NCBI GenBank assembly: GCA_964352785.1 | Contig: CAYGTI010000009.1 | Span: 46,802 to 110,801, forward strand | Origin: JACOMS01 sp964352785 | GTDB lineage: Bacteria; Pseudomonadota; Alphaproteobacteria; Caulobacterales; Maricaulaceae | Reading direction: 5' to 3' | Length of the DNA: 64,000 bases | Shown here: one piece after another, positions 1 to 9,007 of the stretch | Numbering within the stretch: position 1 is the stretch's first letter | How the letters are laid out: the number at the start of each line of letters is the position of its first letter | Notes under the pieces: model-generated | Told to the model about the DNA's origin: nothing | What the model saw: only the letters and a program-made list of their open reading frames with translations | Database searches by the model: none | Position numbers and translations under genes: made by a program

Positions 1-550
1 ATTTATAGGCGCGGGCCGCGATTGTCGGTATTTTGGCAATGATGCGGTGCATCGCCAAATCGCGCGCTTCATTTTCTGAAATATCTGTTTCGTCATGGTA
101 GAAACCGGACATAGCGCCGGTGGTTCCGCAGATCATCGCCATAGGATGGGCATCACGGCGGAAGCCATGGAAGAAACGTTCGACCTGCTCATGCAGCATA
201 GTGTGCTGCGTAATTGTCTTATCAAAGGCTGCAAATTCTGCCTTGTTGGGCAACTCACCATTATTAAGGAGATAAGCGACTTCTAGGAAAGTTGACTGCT
301 CCGCAAGTTGTTCGATCGGGTAGCCCCGGTACAGAAGTTGGCCTTCTCCGCCATTAATAAATGTAATTTGCGACTCTGTACTGCATGTGGACGTGAAACC
401 CGGATCAAACGTAAAGTGGCCGGATTTAGCGTGAAGCGTGCGGACATCAATCCCGGGCGCGCCCATTGACCCCTTATAAATCGGAAGTTCATAGCTGTCA
501 GAACCGATTGTGACAGTTGCATGCCCTGTTTTTGTTATTTTGTTTTCCAT
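1..550 (-). CDS. gltA: citrate synthase, N-terminal part (cut by window edge)
   Basis: Condenses oxaloacetate and acetyl-CoA to citrate, the entry step of the TCA cycle, in the cytosol. I translated the minus strand from the ATG at 548-550, which has a GGAGAG ribosome site 7 nt upstream. The frame stays open to base 1 and gives about 183 residues typical of bacterial type II citrate synthase: an N-terminal beta region, then FINGGEGQLLYRGYPIEQLA (about residues 65-84), then FFHGFRRDAHPMA and AMSGFYHD. The catalytic His and Asp lie beyond the window. It sits 35 nt downstream of gltX on the same strand and is probably cotranscribed with it. Identification is firm; the gene is partial only because the window ends. 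Confidence 0.95.
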   Translation of the reverse strand, partial: MENKITKTGHATVTIGSDSYELPIYKGSMGAPGIDVRTLHAKSGHFTFDPGFTSTCSTESQITFINGGEGQLLYRGYPIEQLAEQSTFLEVAYLLNNGELPNKAEFAAFDKTITQHTMLHEQVERFFHGFRRDAHPMAMICGTTGAMSGFYHDETDISENEARDLAMHRIIAKIPTIAARAYK

Positions 551-585
551 GTCGTGTCTCTCCAATTTTAAGCGCTTTGCCTGTT

Positions 586-2007
586 TCAATTCTTTTCTAA
601 ATTTTCATTTTCCAATACATCTGCCATACGACCCAACGTTTCGTCTTTCCCCAAGAGCCACAAAACTTGAGATAAATCCGGTGAAGGTAACCCACCGGTC
701 AGAGCCGCCCGCAAGGGTTGTCCCACCTTGCCAAATCCAATGCCCTTTTCGCTTGCATACGAATCGAGGACATTTTGGAGATTATCGGCCTCCCACGCGT
801 CATAGTCTAGGCTTGCAAGCTTTAATTTTAAATCCTGTAAACGCTCGAGGGCTTCACTATTAAGGCTCTTACGGACTTTTGCATTTAGCAGTAAAGGCCG
901 CGGCGTGATTAGATAACGGGCTTGCTCAGCCATGTCTTTGAGCGTTTTTGACCGAGGCTTTAATGTATCAATGGCGGCAGTGACGCGGTTGCGTTTTTGC
1001 ACATCCAGCGGACCTTTATTGACGTCTTCAAAAAATGTCATGGCGAGTTCCATCAACGCGGTGTTGTCAGTGCGTAAGAGATGTTGTCCGTTTATGAAAT
1101 CCATCTTGTCAAAGTCCAGACGTGCGGGGCTCTCATTAAGACCTGAAAGATCAAAAACCTCTTGGGCATCTGTCCCGAAGAACAGTTCTTGATCGCCGTG
1201 TGACCAGCCGAGCTTTAAAAGGTAGTTACGCAGGCCGTCCGGCACGTAACCCATGTCTTGATAGGCGTCTACGCCGAGTGCGCCGTGGCGTTTTGAGAGT
1301 TTTTTCCCGTCCGGGCCGTGGATCAGCGGAACATGGCTCCACTCCGGGATATCCCAGCCCATTGCGGCATATATTTGGCTTTGCCGTCCCGCATTGATGA
1401 GGTGGTCATCGCCGCGAATGACGTGGGTTATACCCATGTCGTGATCATCTACCACGACGGCCAGCATATAGGTGGGCGTTCCATCAGCCCGTAACAAAAC
1501 AAGATCATCAAAAGTCTCGTTATTCCAGGTGACGCTGCCTTGAACATGGTCGTGAATTTTCGTTTGTCCTTCGGGTACGCGAAAGCGAACGGTATAGGGG
1601 GTATCGTCGCTCCTCGCGTTTGTGTCGCGCCACGGCGAGCGTAGAGCATGACCCGACTCGCGGGATTCATTTCGCAATATTTCCAGTTCCGCAGGTGTGC
1701 AGTAACATTTATAGGCCGCGCCTTTTTCGAGTAGGGTTTGCGCGGCCGCAGCATGGGCATCGACGTTTCGGCTTTGGTAAATGACGTCGCCGTCATGATC
1801 CAAACCGAGCCATGCCATCCCGTCCAGAATGGCTTGTGTGGCTTGGGGGGTTGAGCGCGCTTTGTCTGTATCTTCAATCCGCAGATGAAATTCACCGCCC
1901 ATGCGGCGTGCATAAAGCCAATTAAAAAGCGCTGTTCGGGCTCCGCCAATATGCAGAAAACCAGTGGGCGAGGGCGCAAATCGCGTAATTACTTTTGCGG
2001 TAGTCAT
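586..2007 (-). CDS. gltX: glutamyl-tRNA synthetase
   Basis: Class I aminoacyl-tRNA synthetase that charges tRNA-Glu. The 473-residue length is normal for the family. The nucleotide-binding HIGH-type motif is HIGG at residues 19-22, preceded by RFAPSPTGF; the KMSKS-type loop is KLSKR at 236-240. The Rossmann catalytic domain is followed by an alpha-helical anticodon-binding domain. Alphaproteobacteria often carry two GltX paralogues, one of which may charge tRNA-Gln for amidation; which one this is cannot be told here. It is followed on the same strand by gltA and is divergent from comEC, the arrangement common in this class. Confidence 0.96.
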   Translation of the reverse strand: MTTAKVITRFAPSPTGFLHIGGARTALFNWLYARRMGGEFHLRIEDTDKARSTPQATQAILDGMAWLGLDHDGDVIYQSRNVDAHAAAAQTLLEKGAAYKCYCTPAELEILRNESRESGHALRSPWRDTNARSDDTPYTVRFRVPEGQTKIHDHVQGSVTWNNETFDDLVLLRADGTPTYMLAVVVDDHDMGITHVIRGDDHLINAGRQSQIYAAMGWDIPEWSHVPLIHGPDGKKLSKRHGALGVDAYQDMGYVPDGLRNYLLKLGWSHGDQELFFGTDAQEVFDLSGLNESPARLDFDKMDFINGQHLLRTDNTALMELAMTFFEDVNKGPLDVQKRNRVTAAIDTLKPRSKTLKDMAEQARYLITPRPLLLNAKVRKSLNSEALERLQDLKLKLASLDYDAWEADNLQNVLDSYASEKGIGFGKVGQPLRAALTGGLPSPDLSQVLWLLGKDETLGRMADVLENENLEKN

Positions 2008-2061
2008 ATGATCTTTTCGACTCTAGGTTAGAGGGACGGATGTTAGGGTGTCCTATCTCAT

Positions 2062-4170
2062 ATGCCAGATCAAATTAACAGGGTAATCCCTTCAAAATTA
2101 GCTAAAATGGTCAAGGGTTTCAAGCACCTTGAAACCCTTGAGAGCGGGAATACCAGCCTCATCAGTTTCGAATGGGGCGTGGCCGCATTCGCCGTCGGTA
2201 TAAGCCTATATTTTTCCGTGCCGTTCGAGCCTAATTTAAACGTTATTGGCGGCGGACTTATTACGCTTTTGCTTGTTCATAGACTATTACCTGAAACGCG
2301 GGACATATTAAAAGTTAGTTTTTTGATTTTGATCTTGGTGGGGGCGGGCCTAGGCCGAAGTGCATGGCATACCAAGGCCGTTGAAAGTCCTATATTGCCC
2401 GATTTTGAGCGCGCTTATTCTGTGACTGGGTGGGTGAAAGCCGTTTCAAGCTCTGGCGGTCGGCAGCGCTGGGAAATAGCGGTGCAAACGATAGACGGTC
2501 TGGAACCGGGTGAAACCCCGAGAGTTATTCGCACCAGCGCAGCGGGTCAGGGCGTTATCGCAGGCGATGCGATCACGATCCGTTCAGTCTTGTCGGCCCC
2601 GTCGGGCCCGGCCGTCCCGGGTGGTTATGATCCGGCCCGAAAAGCTTATTTTGACGGCATTGGCGGGTATGGCTACGCAATTTCCAAACCCGAGCAGGTT
2701 GAGCTGGATCAGCTGCCTTGGTTTGAGCGCCTACAGCGAGACCTCGTGCGGGTCAGGTATGGACTAGCGCAGCGTATCATTGCAGCGGCTCCGCCGGAGA
2801 CAGGAGGTCTCCAAGCCAGTCTTATTACCGGCATTCGTACCTATATTAGCCCGGAGCAAACAGAGGCGCTTAGAGCCGCAGGACTGGCGCATATTCTGGC
2901 CATATCAGGCTTGCATATGGGATTAATGGCGTTTGGGATATACTCGCTCTCGGCGTTTCTTTTGGCCTGTATCGTGCCGCTTTCGCGGCGTATGGACGTG
3001 CGAAAACTTGCCGCTTACGCGGGCGCGGCGGCGGCGACAAGTTACCTCATTATATCGGGCGCTTCGGTGGCGACGCAGCGGGCTTATATTATGGTCATGA
3101 TTGTGTTTCTGGCTATCATCCTCGATCGGCGCGCTTTGTCGATGCGCTCTGTTGCCCTTGCCGCAGCTGTAACGCTGCTTTGGCATCCTGAAGCGCTTTT
3201 AAGCGCGGGTTTTCAAATGTCATTCGCGGCGGTTGGCGCGCTGATTACTGTTTACCGGTATTGGGATCATTCCCGTGTATACAAGCCGGGTGTAGTAGCC
3301 CGGGTGAGCAGTGCGTTCGGCTCTCTTGCGGTCACGAGTTTCGTCGCAGGCCTTGCTACGTCAGGTATTGCTGTTTTGCAGTTTAACCGGATGGCGACTT
3401 ACGGCCTTGCGGGAAACTTACTGGCGATGCCTATATTCACATTTTGGGTCATGCCTGCCGCCATTGCCGTATTTCCGGCTTTGATGTTCGGGCAAGAGCA
3501 TATCCCCCTTTGGGTTATGGGGAAGGGGCTAAGTTATGTCCTCATTATTTCCGAGGGTGTTGCAGGTCTGCAGGGCGCTGTCGCGCATATTGCAGCGGCC
3601 CCGTCTTGGGTGGTAGGGATTTACGGATTTGCGTTTACAGCGCTGTGCTTGGGGCCGTGGTATTTCAGGCTTTCCGGGCTTGTCCTCATGCCTGTGTGCC
3701 TGATCATTTGGGCCCTCACACCGCATCCTGACATACGGGTTTCAGAGAGCGGCGCTGTCGCGTTTTGGTCTGAAGGAGATGAAAATATCCTGTATGTCAG
3801 CCGGAAGCGGGCTGACCGGTACGGACGAGAGCAATTTGTCCGCCGCGCGGGCGAGACTATGCCTGATATTCAATTGTTTAAGGCGGGCTATTCCCAATGC
3901 GATGCGCTGGTATGCCGTGTGGAACTCAAAAACCGAACAATATCGATTACCGAATACCCGTCCGAAGTTCCGGAGGAATGCGCCAATGCAGACATTGTTA
4001 TTTTGACAAAGCGCATGTCCGGCCCTGTTGCGCGGCGCGGCTGTAATGCGGTTTTGATTGATGCGCGCGTGTTGAGGAAAAGCGGATCGCAAGACATTTA
4101 TTTAAAGCCGAATTCTGTTCAGCTTAAGCCCGCGCGAACATTAGCGCGCGCCGCGCGGCCATGGGGTTAG
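2062..4170 (+). CDS. comEC: ComEC/Rec2-type DNA uptake channel protein
   Basis: Polytopic inner-membrane protein related to the channel that passes single-stranded transforming DNA into the cytosol. The protein has 702 residues. An N-terminal membrane segment and an OB-like soluble region (about 100-230) precede the competence domain, which has the hallmark LAHILAISGLHMGL near residues 275-290 and about eight further hydrophobic helices. The last ~150 residues sit where the metallo-beta-lactamase-like domain would be, but I see no HxHxDH ligand set, so that domain looks degenerate. No strong ribosome site precedes the ATG. It converges with lexA, leaving a 3-nt gap. Whether the cell is competent cannot be told from this gene alone. 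Confidence 0.88.
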   Translation: MPDQINRVIPSKLAKMVKGFKHLETLESGNTSLISFEWGVAAFAVGISLYFSVPFEPNLNVIGGGLITLLLVHRLLPETRDILKVSFLILILVGAGLGRSAWHTKAVESPILPDFERAYSVTGWVKAVSSSGGRQRWEIAVQTIDGLEPGETPRVIRTSAAGQGVIAGDAITIRSVLSAPSGPAVPGGYDPARKAYFDGIGGYGYAISKPEQVELDQLPWFERLQRDLVRVRYGLAQRIIAAAPPETGGLQASLITGIRTYISPEQTEALRAAGLAHILAISGLHMGLMAFGIYSLSAFLLACIVPLSRRMDVRKLAAYAGAAAATSYLIISGASVATQRAYIMVMIVFLAIILDRRALSMRSVALAAAVTLLWHPEALLSAGFQMSFAAVGALITVYRYWDHSRVYKPGVVARVSSAFGSLAVTSFVAGLATSGIAVLQFNRMATYGLAGNLLAMPIFTFWVMPAAIAVFPALMFGQEHIPLWVMGKGLSYVLIISEGVAGLQGAVAHIAAAPSWVVGIYGFAFTALCLGPWYFRLSGLVLMPVCLIIWALTPHPDIRVSESGAVAFWSEGDENILYVSRKRADRYGREQFVRRAGETMPDIQLFKAGYSQCDALVCRVELKNRTISITEYPSEVPEECANADIVILTKRMSGPVARRGCNAVLIDARVLRKSGSQDIYLKPNSVQLKPARTLARAARPWG

Positions 4171-4173
4171 GGC

Positions 4174-4809
4174 TTATTGATAGCTACGGAGAAGTCCTAC
4201 GAGCACACCTTGAACCTGAACGCGGTCCGGGCCAAATTCACGTGTCGGGAAGTCCGGGTTTTCCGCGATGAGTTCCACGGTCTGGCCTCTTTTCCATAAG
4301 GTTTTGAGCGTCGCTTCTTCGCCGTCAACAAGCGCGACAACAATCTGGCCATTTCGCGCCGTATCGGCTTTTTTAACGACAACAATATCCCCGTCTAAAA
4401 TGCCGACGCCTGTCATAGACTCGCCTTCAATTTCAAGGGCAAAGTGATCGCCTCTGCCCATCATGCCGGGCGGTACGTTGATCGTGTTGTAGCTGTCTTC
4501 CAGCGCCATGATCGGATTACCTGCGGCGATTTTGCCCACAAAGGGTATTTCGGCTTCATCGTTGGCGGCGATAGGTATGGATGTATTCTGCATCTCCGGG
4601 GGAAGCTTTATGACTTCCAGCGCACGGGCTTTGTTTGGAAGACGGCGGATGAACCCGCGCTCCTCCAAGGCCGTTATCAGCCGGTGAATGCCTGATTTTG
4701 AAGCCAAGCCCAGCGCGTCCTTCATTTCATCATAGGACGGCGGTATTCCGGCTTCGTTTATTTTCCGGTCAATCAGAAGTAACAGATCTTTTTGTTTTTG
4801 AGTCAGCAT
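4174..4809 (-). CDS. lexA: LexA SOS repressor
   Basis: Represses DNA-damage genes and cleaves itself when RecA filaments form. The protein has 211 residues. It has an N-terminal winged helix-turn-helix (residues 1-65), the Ala96-Gly97 cleavage site, the Ser131 nucleophile in GESMTG and general-base Lys169 in EEATLKTL; the 38-residue Ser-Lys spacing fits the family. Its own promoter carries a perfect alphaproteobacterial LexA box at 4846-4860, so it is autoregulated. A second box in this window lies in front of dinB. It converges with comEC. Confidence 0.97.
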   Translation of the reverse strand: MLTQKQKDLLLLIDRKINEAGIPPSYDEMKDALGLASKSGIHRLITALEERGFIRRLPNKARALEVIKLPPEMQNTSIPIAANDEAEIPFVGKIAAGNPIMALEDSYNTINVPPGMMGRGDHFALEIEGESMTGVGILDGDIVVVKKADTARNGQIVVALVDGEEATLKTLWKRGQTVELIAENPDFPTREFGPDRVQVQGVLVGLLRSYQ

Positions 4810-4845
4810 AGGATCACCTTGAACAAATTAGCAACATCACCCTTT

Positions 4846-4873
4846 GTTCTACTGATGTTCACGTTAATGTCAA
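4846..4873 (-). promoter_or_regulatory. lexA promoter with LexA (SOS) box
   Basis: GTTC-TACTGAT-GTTC at 4846-4860 is an exact match to the GTTC-N7-GTTC operator known for alphaproteobacterial LexA. It lies 37 nt upstream of the lexA start. On the lexA strand a perfect -35 hexamer TTGACA sits at 4873-4868, so the box covers the expected -10 region about 17 nt downstream, a good position for repression. A weaker half-matching copy, GAAC-N7-CAAC, is at 4821-4835. Confidence 0.88.
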
Positions 4874-4882
4874 GCCAAGAGC

Positions 4883-4932
4883 AAATATGCCGTAAAATTT
4901 TGGTCTTCATGACTGCACATTACGGCAAATTT
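4883..4932. repeat. long inverted repeat in lexA/pentapeptide intergenic region
   Basis: The left arm AAATATGCCGTAA (4883-4895) and the right arm TTACGGCAAATTT (4920-4932) are inverted copies with one mismatch in 13 and a 24-nt spacer. The right arm lies just upstream of the promoter-like region of the pentapeptide gene (TATATAA at 4956-4962). It may be a paired operator. It is distinct from the LexA box and I know no regulator for it. Confidence 0.55.
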
Positions 4933-4969
4933 AGTCGCGCTTCATTTTGCTACTCTATATAAGGCGCTC

Positions 4970-5884
4970 ATGATTAAGACTTACGCCCTCAAGCTAACTG
5001 CCGGAATTGCTTTTAGTTTATGTTTTGCGAACCTATCTTTTGCGCAAACGACCCGTGTTGGATTGCACTCATCTGCGGGCTCATGTTCAGGCTGTGATTT
5101 GTCCGGCAAGGATTTGCCGGGCATGATGCTGCGTGATGCTAATTTTTCAAAATCAATATTTAACCGCTCAAATTTATCAGGCGGCAAAATTCATAACACG
5201 GACCTCTCAGAAACTTATTTTAGAAAAGCCTTTCTTGTGCGGGTTGAAGGCACCCGTGTGAATCTTTCTGAATCAGAGATGCAGGATGCCACGTTAGTTG
5301 AGGCCAATTTTACCGAATCGATTTTCGCTAAAGTTGACATGCAGCGGGCCGATTTGGCGATGGGAACGTTTAGAACGAGCATCTTTGATGATGCAGACCT
5401 GATCAATATCTCCGCGCCGAGCGCCGACTTTACCGGCTCCCGCTTTATGGGTGCCAGCTTTGATAACGCAAACCTTCAAGATGCTAATTTGAGCAATACA
5501 GTTTTGAAAAATGTTAATTTCGGAAATGCGCGGTTACGCGGGGCATCGCTTGAAAAGGCGGATATTTCGGGCGCTGACTTTTCGAATGCGCTTGGATTAA
5601 TCCAAGCACAGCTAGATTTGGCGTGCGGCAATCCGGCGACGCTGCTGCCGTTAGGTTTCTCCGTACCATACTGCGCGGATGCGGCTGTAGAAATGGCAAA
5701 AGAAAGCCATAAACATAAGAAAAATATAGCCAAGTCTGATTTTGCAGCTAAGCGGCTTGATCGTGCTGTGGAAAATTTAGAGCATTTGATGACAAACGTA
5801 CCTGAAGCTACGCCTGAGATGCGGCGGAACCTTCAAAGTATTCACTCAGACCTTGTTTCGGCTCGCAGAGAGATTGAAAAGTAA
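4970..5884 (+). CDS. exported pentapeptide-repeat protein
   Basis: Residues 1-25 form a Sec signal peptide ending in SFAQ, so the mature protein is probably periplasmic. Residues ~38-215 are pentapeptide repeats of the A(D/N)LXX kind (such as LRDANFSKSIF, LSEADF-like units and DNANLQDANLSNTV), which fold as a right-handed quadrilateral beta helix. The C-terminal ~90 residues, after a short Cys-containing segment, are charged and helical. The protein has 304 residues. A short AAGG element lies 5 nt from the ATG. Function is unknown; cytosolic members mimic DNA, but an exported one is unlikely to protect gyrase. Confidence 0.85.
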   Translation: MIKTYALKLTAGIAFSLCFANLSFAQTTRVGLHSSAGSCSGCDLSGKDLPGMMLRDANFSKSIFNRSNLSGGKIHNTDLSETYFRKAFLVRVEGTRVNLSESEMQDATLVEANFTESIFAKVDMQRADLAMGTFRTSIFDDADLINISAPSADFTGSRFMGASFDNANLQDANLSNTVLKNVNFGNARLRGASLEKADISGADFSNALGLIQAQLDLACGNPATLLPLGFSVPYCADAAVEMAKESHKHKKNIAKSDFAAKRLDRAVENLEHLMTNVPEATPEMRRNLQSIHSDLVSARREIEK

Positions 5885-5893
5885 GCGCTAGGA

Positions 5894-6730
5894 TTAGGAT
5901 ATAATCTTATCCATTCCAGTGTTTATCGCTCGCGCAATTGCAAAAAGTCCAAACATAATGACGGCTAATATCCAGATGTTTTTGGAGCCAATCTGGTCTG
6001 CATCTTCATAGACCGGGTTGTCTACTATGGGGGTCGGCGCGTCTTTTAAAACCGCTAAATCTTGTCGAAGCCAGTCAATCTGGTCTTGGACATAAAAAGG
6101 GCGCCCTTGGGGAGCATGCCATCCCATAGCGCTGAATATATAAAGGCTCACACGAGACGTCATTATGCGGGGGTTACGTTGTAAATTGCTCTTTGCCGGA
6201 TCATCATCAAAATAGCCAAATGCACCGAGCAAATAACTTCGAAACCCATCTTCAAAATCTATCATCTCATCAATGCTTTCTAGCCGAGGGTCATTGATCA
6301 AAGCTTTCCACCGGATGACATCCGAGCGTCCAAACGGATCACGCATCAAAATTTTAATGTCGTTTAGAACACCCCGGGCACCCTCGACCTGTACATTAGC
6401 GTCATTGTCCACATTGGTTGGAGTTTTCTCCAAGATTTCATTTTTCTTTTTATTGGCCCCGCGCTGAAGATCGCTAGGCTCCTTTGGTTTTACTGCTATT
6501 ATCGTAGAAGACTCTCTATCTTCATGGTCGCCGTCTTTGAGCCCGCTCTCCGGTTCTGATTTACGGGTTTTATAAGCCGCGTAATTTTGAGCCTGTTCTA
6601 GCGCTTGCCGAAGCTCCATGAAACCGCCGGGGTCATCGTCAGGGCGGGTGGCGCGAAGTTTTTTGGCATAGGCTTTCTTAATGGCTTTCATGTCCGTCGT
6701 CGCGGCTTTTAATCCCAATATGTCCCACAT
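5894..6730 (-). CDS. tail-anchored J-domain-like protein, HscC partner
   Basis: Likely co-chaperone of the adjacent Hsp70. Residues ~1-50 (from the ATG at 6730, MWDILGL) resemble a J domain: helix II KAIKKAYAKKLRATRPD followed by DDPGGFMELRQALEQA. The signature HPD reads RPD, so its histidine is replaced. The middle is charged and variable, and a single hydrophobic segment near the C-terminus (NIWILAVIMFGLFAIARA) would anchor it in the membrane with the J region in the cytosol. A GTG at 6739 in the same frame is an alternative start. It follows hscC by a few bases on the same strand. E. coli hscC is likewise linked to the J-like genes djlB and djlC. Confidence 0.75.
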   Translation of the reverse strand: MWDILGLKAATTDMKAIKKAYAKKLRATRPDDDPGGFMELRQALEQAQNYAAYKTRKSEPESGLKDGDHEDRESSTIIAVKPKEPSDLQRGANKKKNEILEKTPTNVDNDANVQVEGARGVLNDIKILMRDPFGRSDVIRWKALINDPRLESIDEMIDFEDGFRSYLLGAFGYFDDDPAKSNLQRNPRIMTSRVSLYIFSAMGWHAPQGRPFYVQDQIDWLRQDLAVLKDAPTPIVDNPVYEDADQIGSKNIWILAVIMFGLFAIARAINTGMDKIIS

Positions 6731-6742
6731 GGATGACACAGC

Positions 6743-8443
6743 CTAAAAAACATCCCTGTCTTCAATGTCTTTAAGCCATTTTCCGATTTCCGCGCGGGTG
6801 ATTTCAATGTCGGTTTCGTTCTGCCGGTCAAGCACGGTTTGGAATTCCGCCAATCGCCGTCCGATAAGCTGCCGAATATCGCCAAGCTGGTTTTCATAGG
6901 CGCGCTCAAGACGGGCGGTTAAGGCTGTGTTTTCAGCCTTGTCACGCGGGTGGACTTTGATGTTTTCAAGAGATTTGAAGCGCTTTTCAATGTCCTGGGC
7001 TGATAGGCTGCCGGGGTTTCCTTCAATAATCAGCTTGCGGCTTTGATCCGTTGAGACAATCGTGACCAGAACCTCCAAAATACCGGAGACATCATAGGTG
7101 AAACGAATATCAATTTCTTCTTGCTCAGACTTATTAACCGGGATCGGAATACTTAAATTTCCGAGCAGGACATTGTCGACCACGCGGGGCGACTCGCCTT
7201 GATAAATGGAGAGATTTATTTCCTTTTGGCCGGCTTGCAGCGCTGAATTTCGAACAACACGGCTGACCGGAATTACTGTATTGCGTTCAATGACAGGTTG
7301 AAAGTGTCCGCCTTCGTAAGACTCCGGCCCGATTTGAACGGCAACATTCGTTCCAAGTGTAAAGGGGCAAACATCTGTCATTACGACATCTTCGAGAGCG
7401 GCGTGGCGATCCACTAATCCGGCTTGTACGGCGGCGCCCAGCCCGACAACATGATCCGGGTCAAGATTATGTTCGGGAAAAAGTTTCAAAAGACGCGTCA
7501 CCATGGCGCGTATGACGGGCATGCGAGTTGCGCCGCCAACGAGCACAACGCGGTCAATGTTTTCTGCGCGAAGGCCCGCATCCATGATCGCGCGCGAAAT
7601 AGGCTGTCGCAGGCGTTTAACCAGTTTTTCGCAGATAGTGTCAAACTCTTCGCGCGTAATCGCTAAAACGCAAGGCCCGTCCGGGCCGCTAAAGTTCACG
7701 CTGGCCTCGCGGGCCGATGATAGCTGGATTTTGGCTTTGTCGGCAAGATCACGAAGGAGCCCTTTGTGTGCCTCTTTCAGTTTCGATCCGGTCTTGCCAA
7801 GCTGTAGGGTAAAGTGCGCAACAATAGCGTCCGTAAAATCCTCCCCGCCGAGAAAAGCATCACCGGCGGAAGAACGGACTTCCATAATGCCGTCAAAAAT
7901 CTCCAAAATAGAGACGTCAAACGTTCCGCCGCCAAGGTCGACAACAAGAAAGGTATTCTCGTCCTCTTTTATATTCAAGCCGTAGGCGAGGGCGGCGGCT
8001 GTGGGCTCATTAATCAGCCGCTCGACCGTCAGGCCCGCCATTTTACCCGCCGCATATGTTGCCTTGCGTTGGATGTCGTTAAAATAGGCCGGAACAGAGA
8101 TGATCGCGCGGTCAACCGCTTCGCCTAGAAAACTTTCGGCGTCGGCCTTTAGGCTGCGCAGGACCATCGCAGAGAGCTCTTCGGCGCGGTACGTCTTGCG
8201 GCCCATGGCGAAATCGCGATGGGTTCCCATGTAACGCTTGAAACGGGCAAAAGTTTTGCTGGAGTGCGTGACCAACCTGTCTCTGGCGGCTTGGCCCACA
8301 ATGAGCTCGCCTTTGTCTGAGAGGCCGACAACGGAGGGTGTCAGTACACTCCCTAAAGCGTTTGGAATGAGGTGCGCGCCGTCATCAGTAAAGATGGATA
8401 CGAGGGAATTTGTCGTACCAAGATCTATTCCAATAAGTGCCAT
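6743..8443 (-). CDS. hscC: HscC-type Hsp70 chaperone
   Basis: ATP-dependent chaperone of the HscC subfamily rather than DnaK. I chose the ATG at 8443 because an AAAGAGGG ribosome site sits just upstream; an earlier in-frame start would encode that site. The product is 566 residues, shorter than DnaK and close to HscC. The ATPase domain shows GIDLGTTNSLV (residues 5-15), PAYFNDIQRKATYAAG, INEPTAAALAYG and VVDLGGGTFDVS; a beta substrate domain and a short helical lid follow (about 365-566). It is cotranscribed with a J-like partner. The client is unknown. Confidence 0.88.
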   Translation of the reverse strand: MALIGIDLGTTNSLVSIFTDDGAHLIPNALGSVLTPSVVGLSDKGELIVGQAARDRLVTHSSKTFARFKRYMGTHRDFAMGRKTYRAEELSAMVLRSLKADAESFLGEAVDRAIISVPAYFNDIQRKATYAAGKMAGLTVERLINEPTAAALAYGLNIKEDENTFLVVDLGGGTFDVSILEIFDGIMEVRSSAGDAFLGGEDFTDAIVAHFTLQLGKTGSKLKEAHKGLLRDLADKAKIQLSSAREASVNFSGPDGPCVLAITREEFDTICEKLVKRLRQPISRAIMDAGLRAENIDRVVLVGGATRMPVIRAMVTRLLKLFPEHNLDPDHVVGLGAAVQAGLVDRHAALEDVVMTDVCPFTLGTNVAVQIGPESYEGGHFQPVIERNTVIPVSRVVRNSALQAGQKEINLSIYQGESPRVVDNVLLGNLSIPIPVNKSEQEEIDIRFTYDVSGILEVLVTIVSTDQSRKLIIEGNPGSLSAQDIEKRFKSLENIKVHPRDKAENTALTARLERAYENQLGDIRQLIGRRLAEFQTVLDRQNETDIEITRAEIGKWLKDIEDRDVF

Positions 8444-8527
8444 GCATCCCTCTTTTTTACCGGAGGTATAGCGTAAAAGCGTTAATTTCAAATTGTAATT
8501 AGAGGTGACGGGTAAATTTCAGCACAG

Positions 8528-8902
8528 CTACTTAGGGGGGTTTTCTAAAAGTGCTTCGCGGTCCCAAATCACGCCGCCCATCCACTCTCCGCAGGCCGGG
8601 ATAACCATGTGCATGGTCACAGAGGCATACATGCCGCTCTGAATATAAGGATCGCCCTGCATCGTCGCGTGAGCGGCAGCTTCATCTTTGGCGGCGATCA
8701 AAAAGAAACTTCCGACGATGTCTCCATCAGCCTCTTTGCGCATAGGTCCAGCGACCCGATAACTGTCATTATTTTCCTCAATGTGGATTAAATGACCTTC
8801 CAGATGTTTAAGGCGCAACGGAGCTGTCTCAGGCCCGTCCATACAGGTGAACATGAATGTGGGTGTATTGAGTTTTTCGACTCGTTTTGCAAGTTTTGTC
8901 AT
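8528..8902 (-). CDS. YciI-like domain protein
   Basis: A 124-residue protein with the ferredoxin-like YCII fold: LRLKHLEGHLIHIEEN near the start, then GSFFLIAAKDEAAAHATMQGDPYIQSGMY, where family members carry the conserved Asp-Pro of the putative active site. Members act as small dehydrochlorinase-like or regulatory enzymes, but no substrate can be named here. It stands alone, upstream of hscC on the same strand with an 84-nt gap. Confidence 0.75.
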   Translation of the reverse strand: MTKLAKRVEKLNTPTFMFTCMDGPETAPLRLKHLEGHLIHIEENNDSYRVAGPMRKEADGDIVGSFFLIAAKDEAAAHATMQGDPYIQSGMYASVTMHMVIPACGEWMGGVIWDREALLENPPK

Positions 8903-9007
8903 TCATACAAATTACCAGATACACGGTAAACCTAGCTGACATAAATCAATATATATTATGTGCGAGTTCTGACTGGATTATCAATATTGGGCCGTTATAA
9001 GACAGCT

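Noticed and set aside
8444..8491. Upstream start giving HscC 16 extra residues
   Set aside because: The added codons contain the ribosome site and do not resemble Hsp70; the ATG at 8443 begins exactly at the conserved MALIGIDLGTT.
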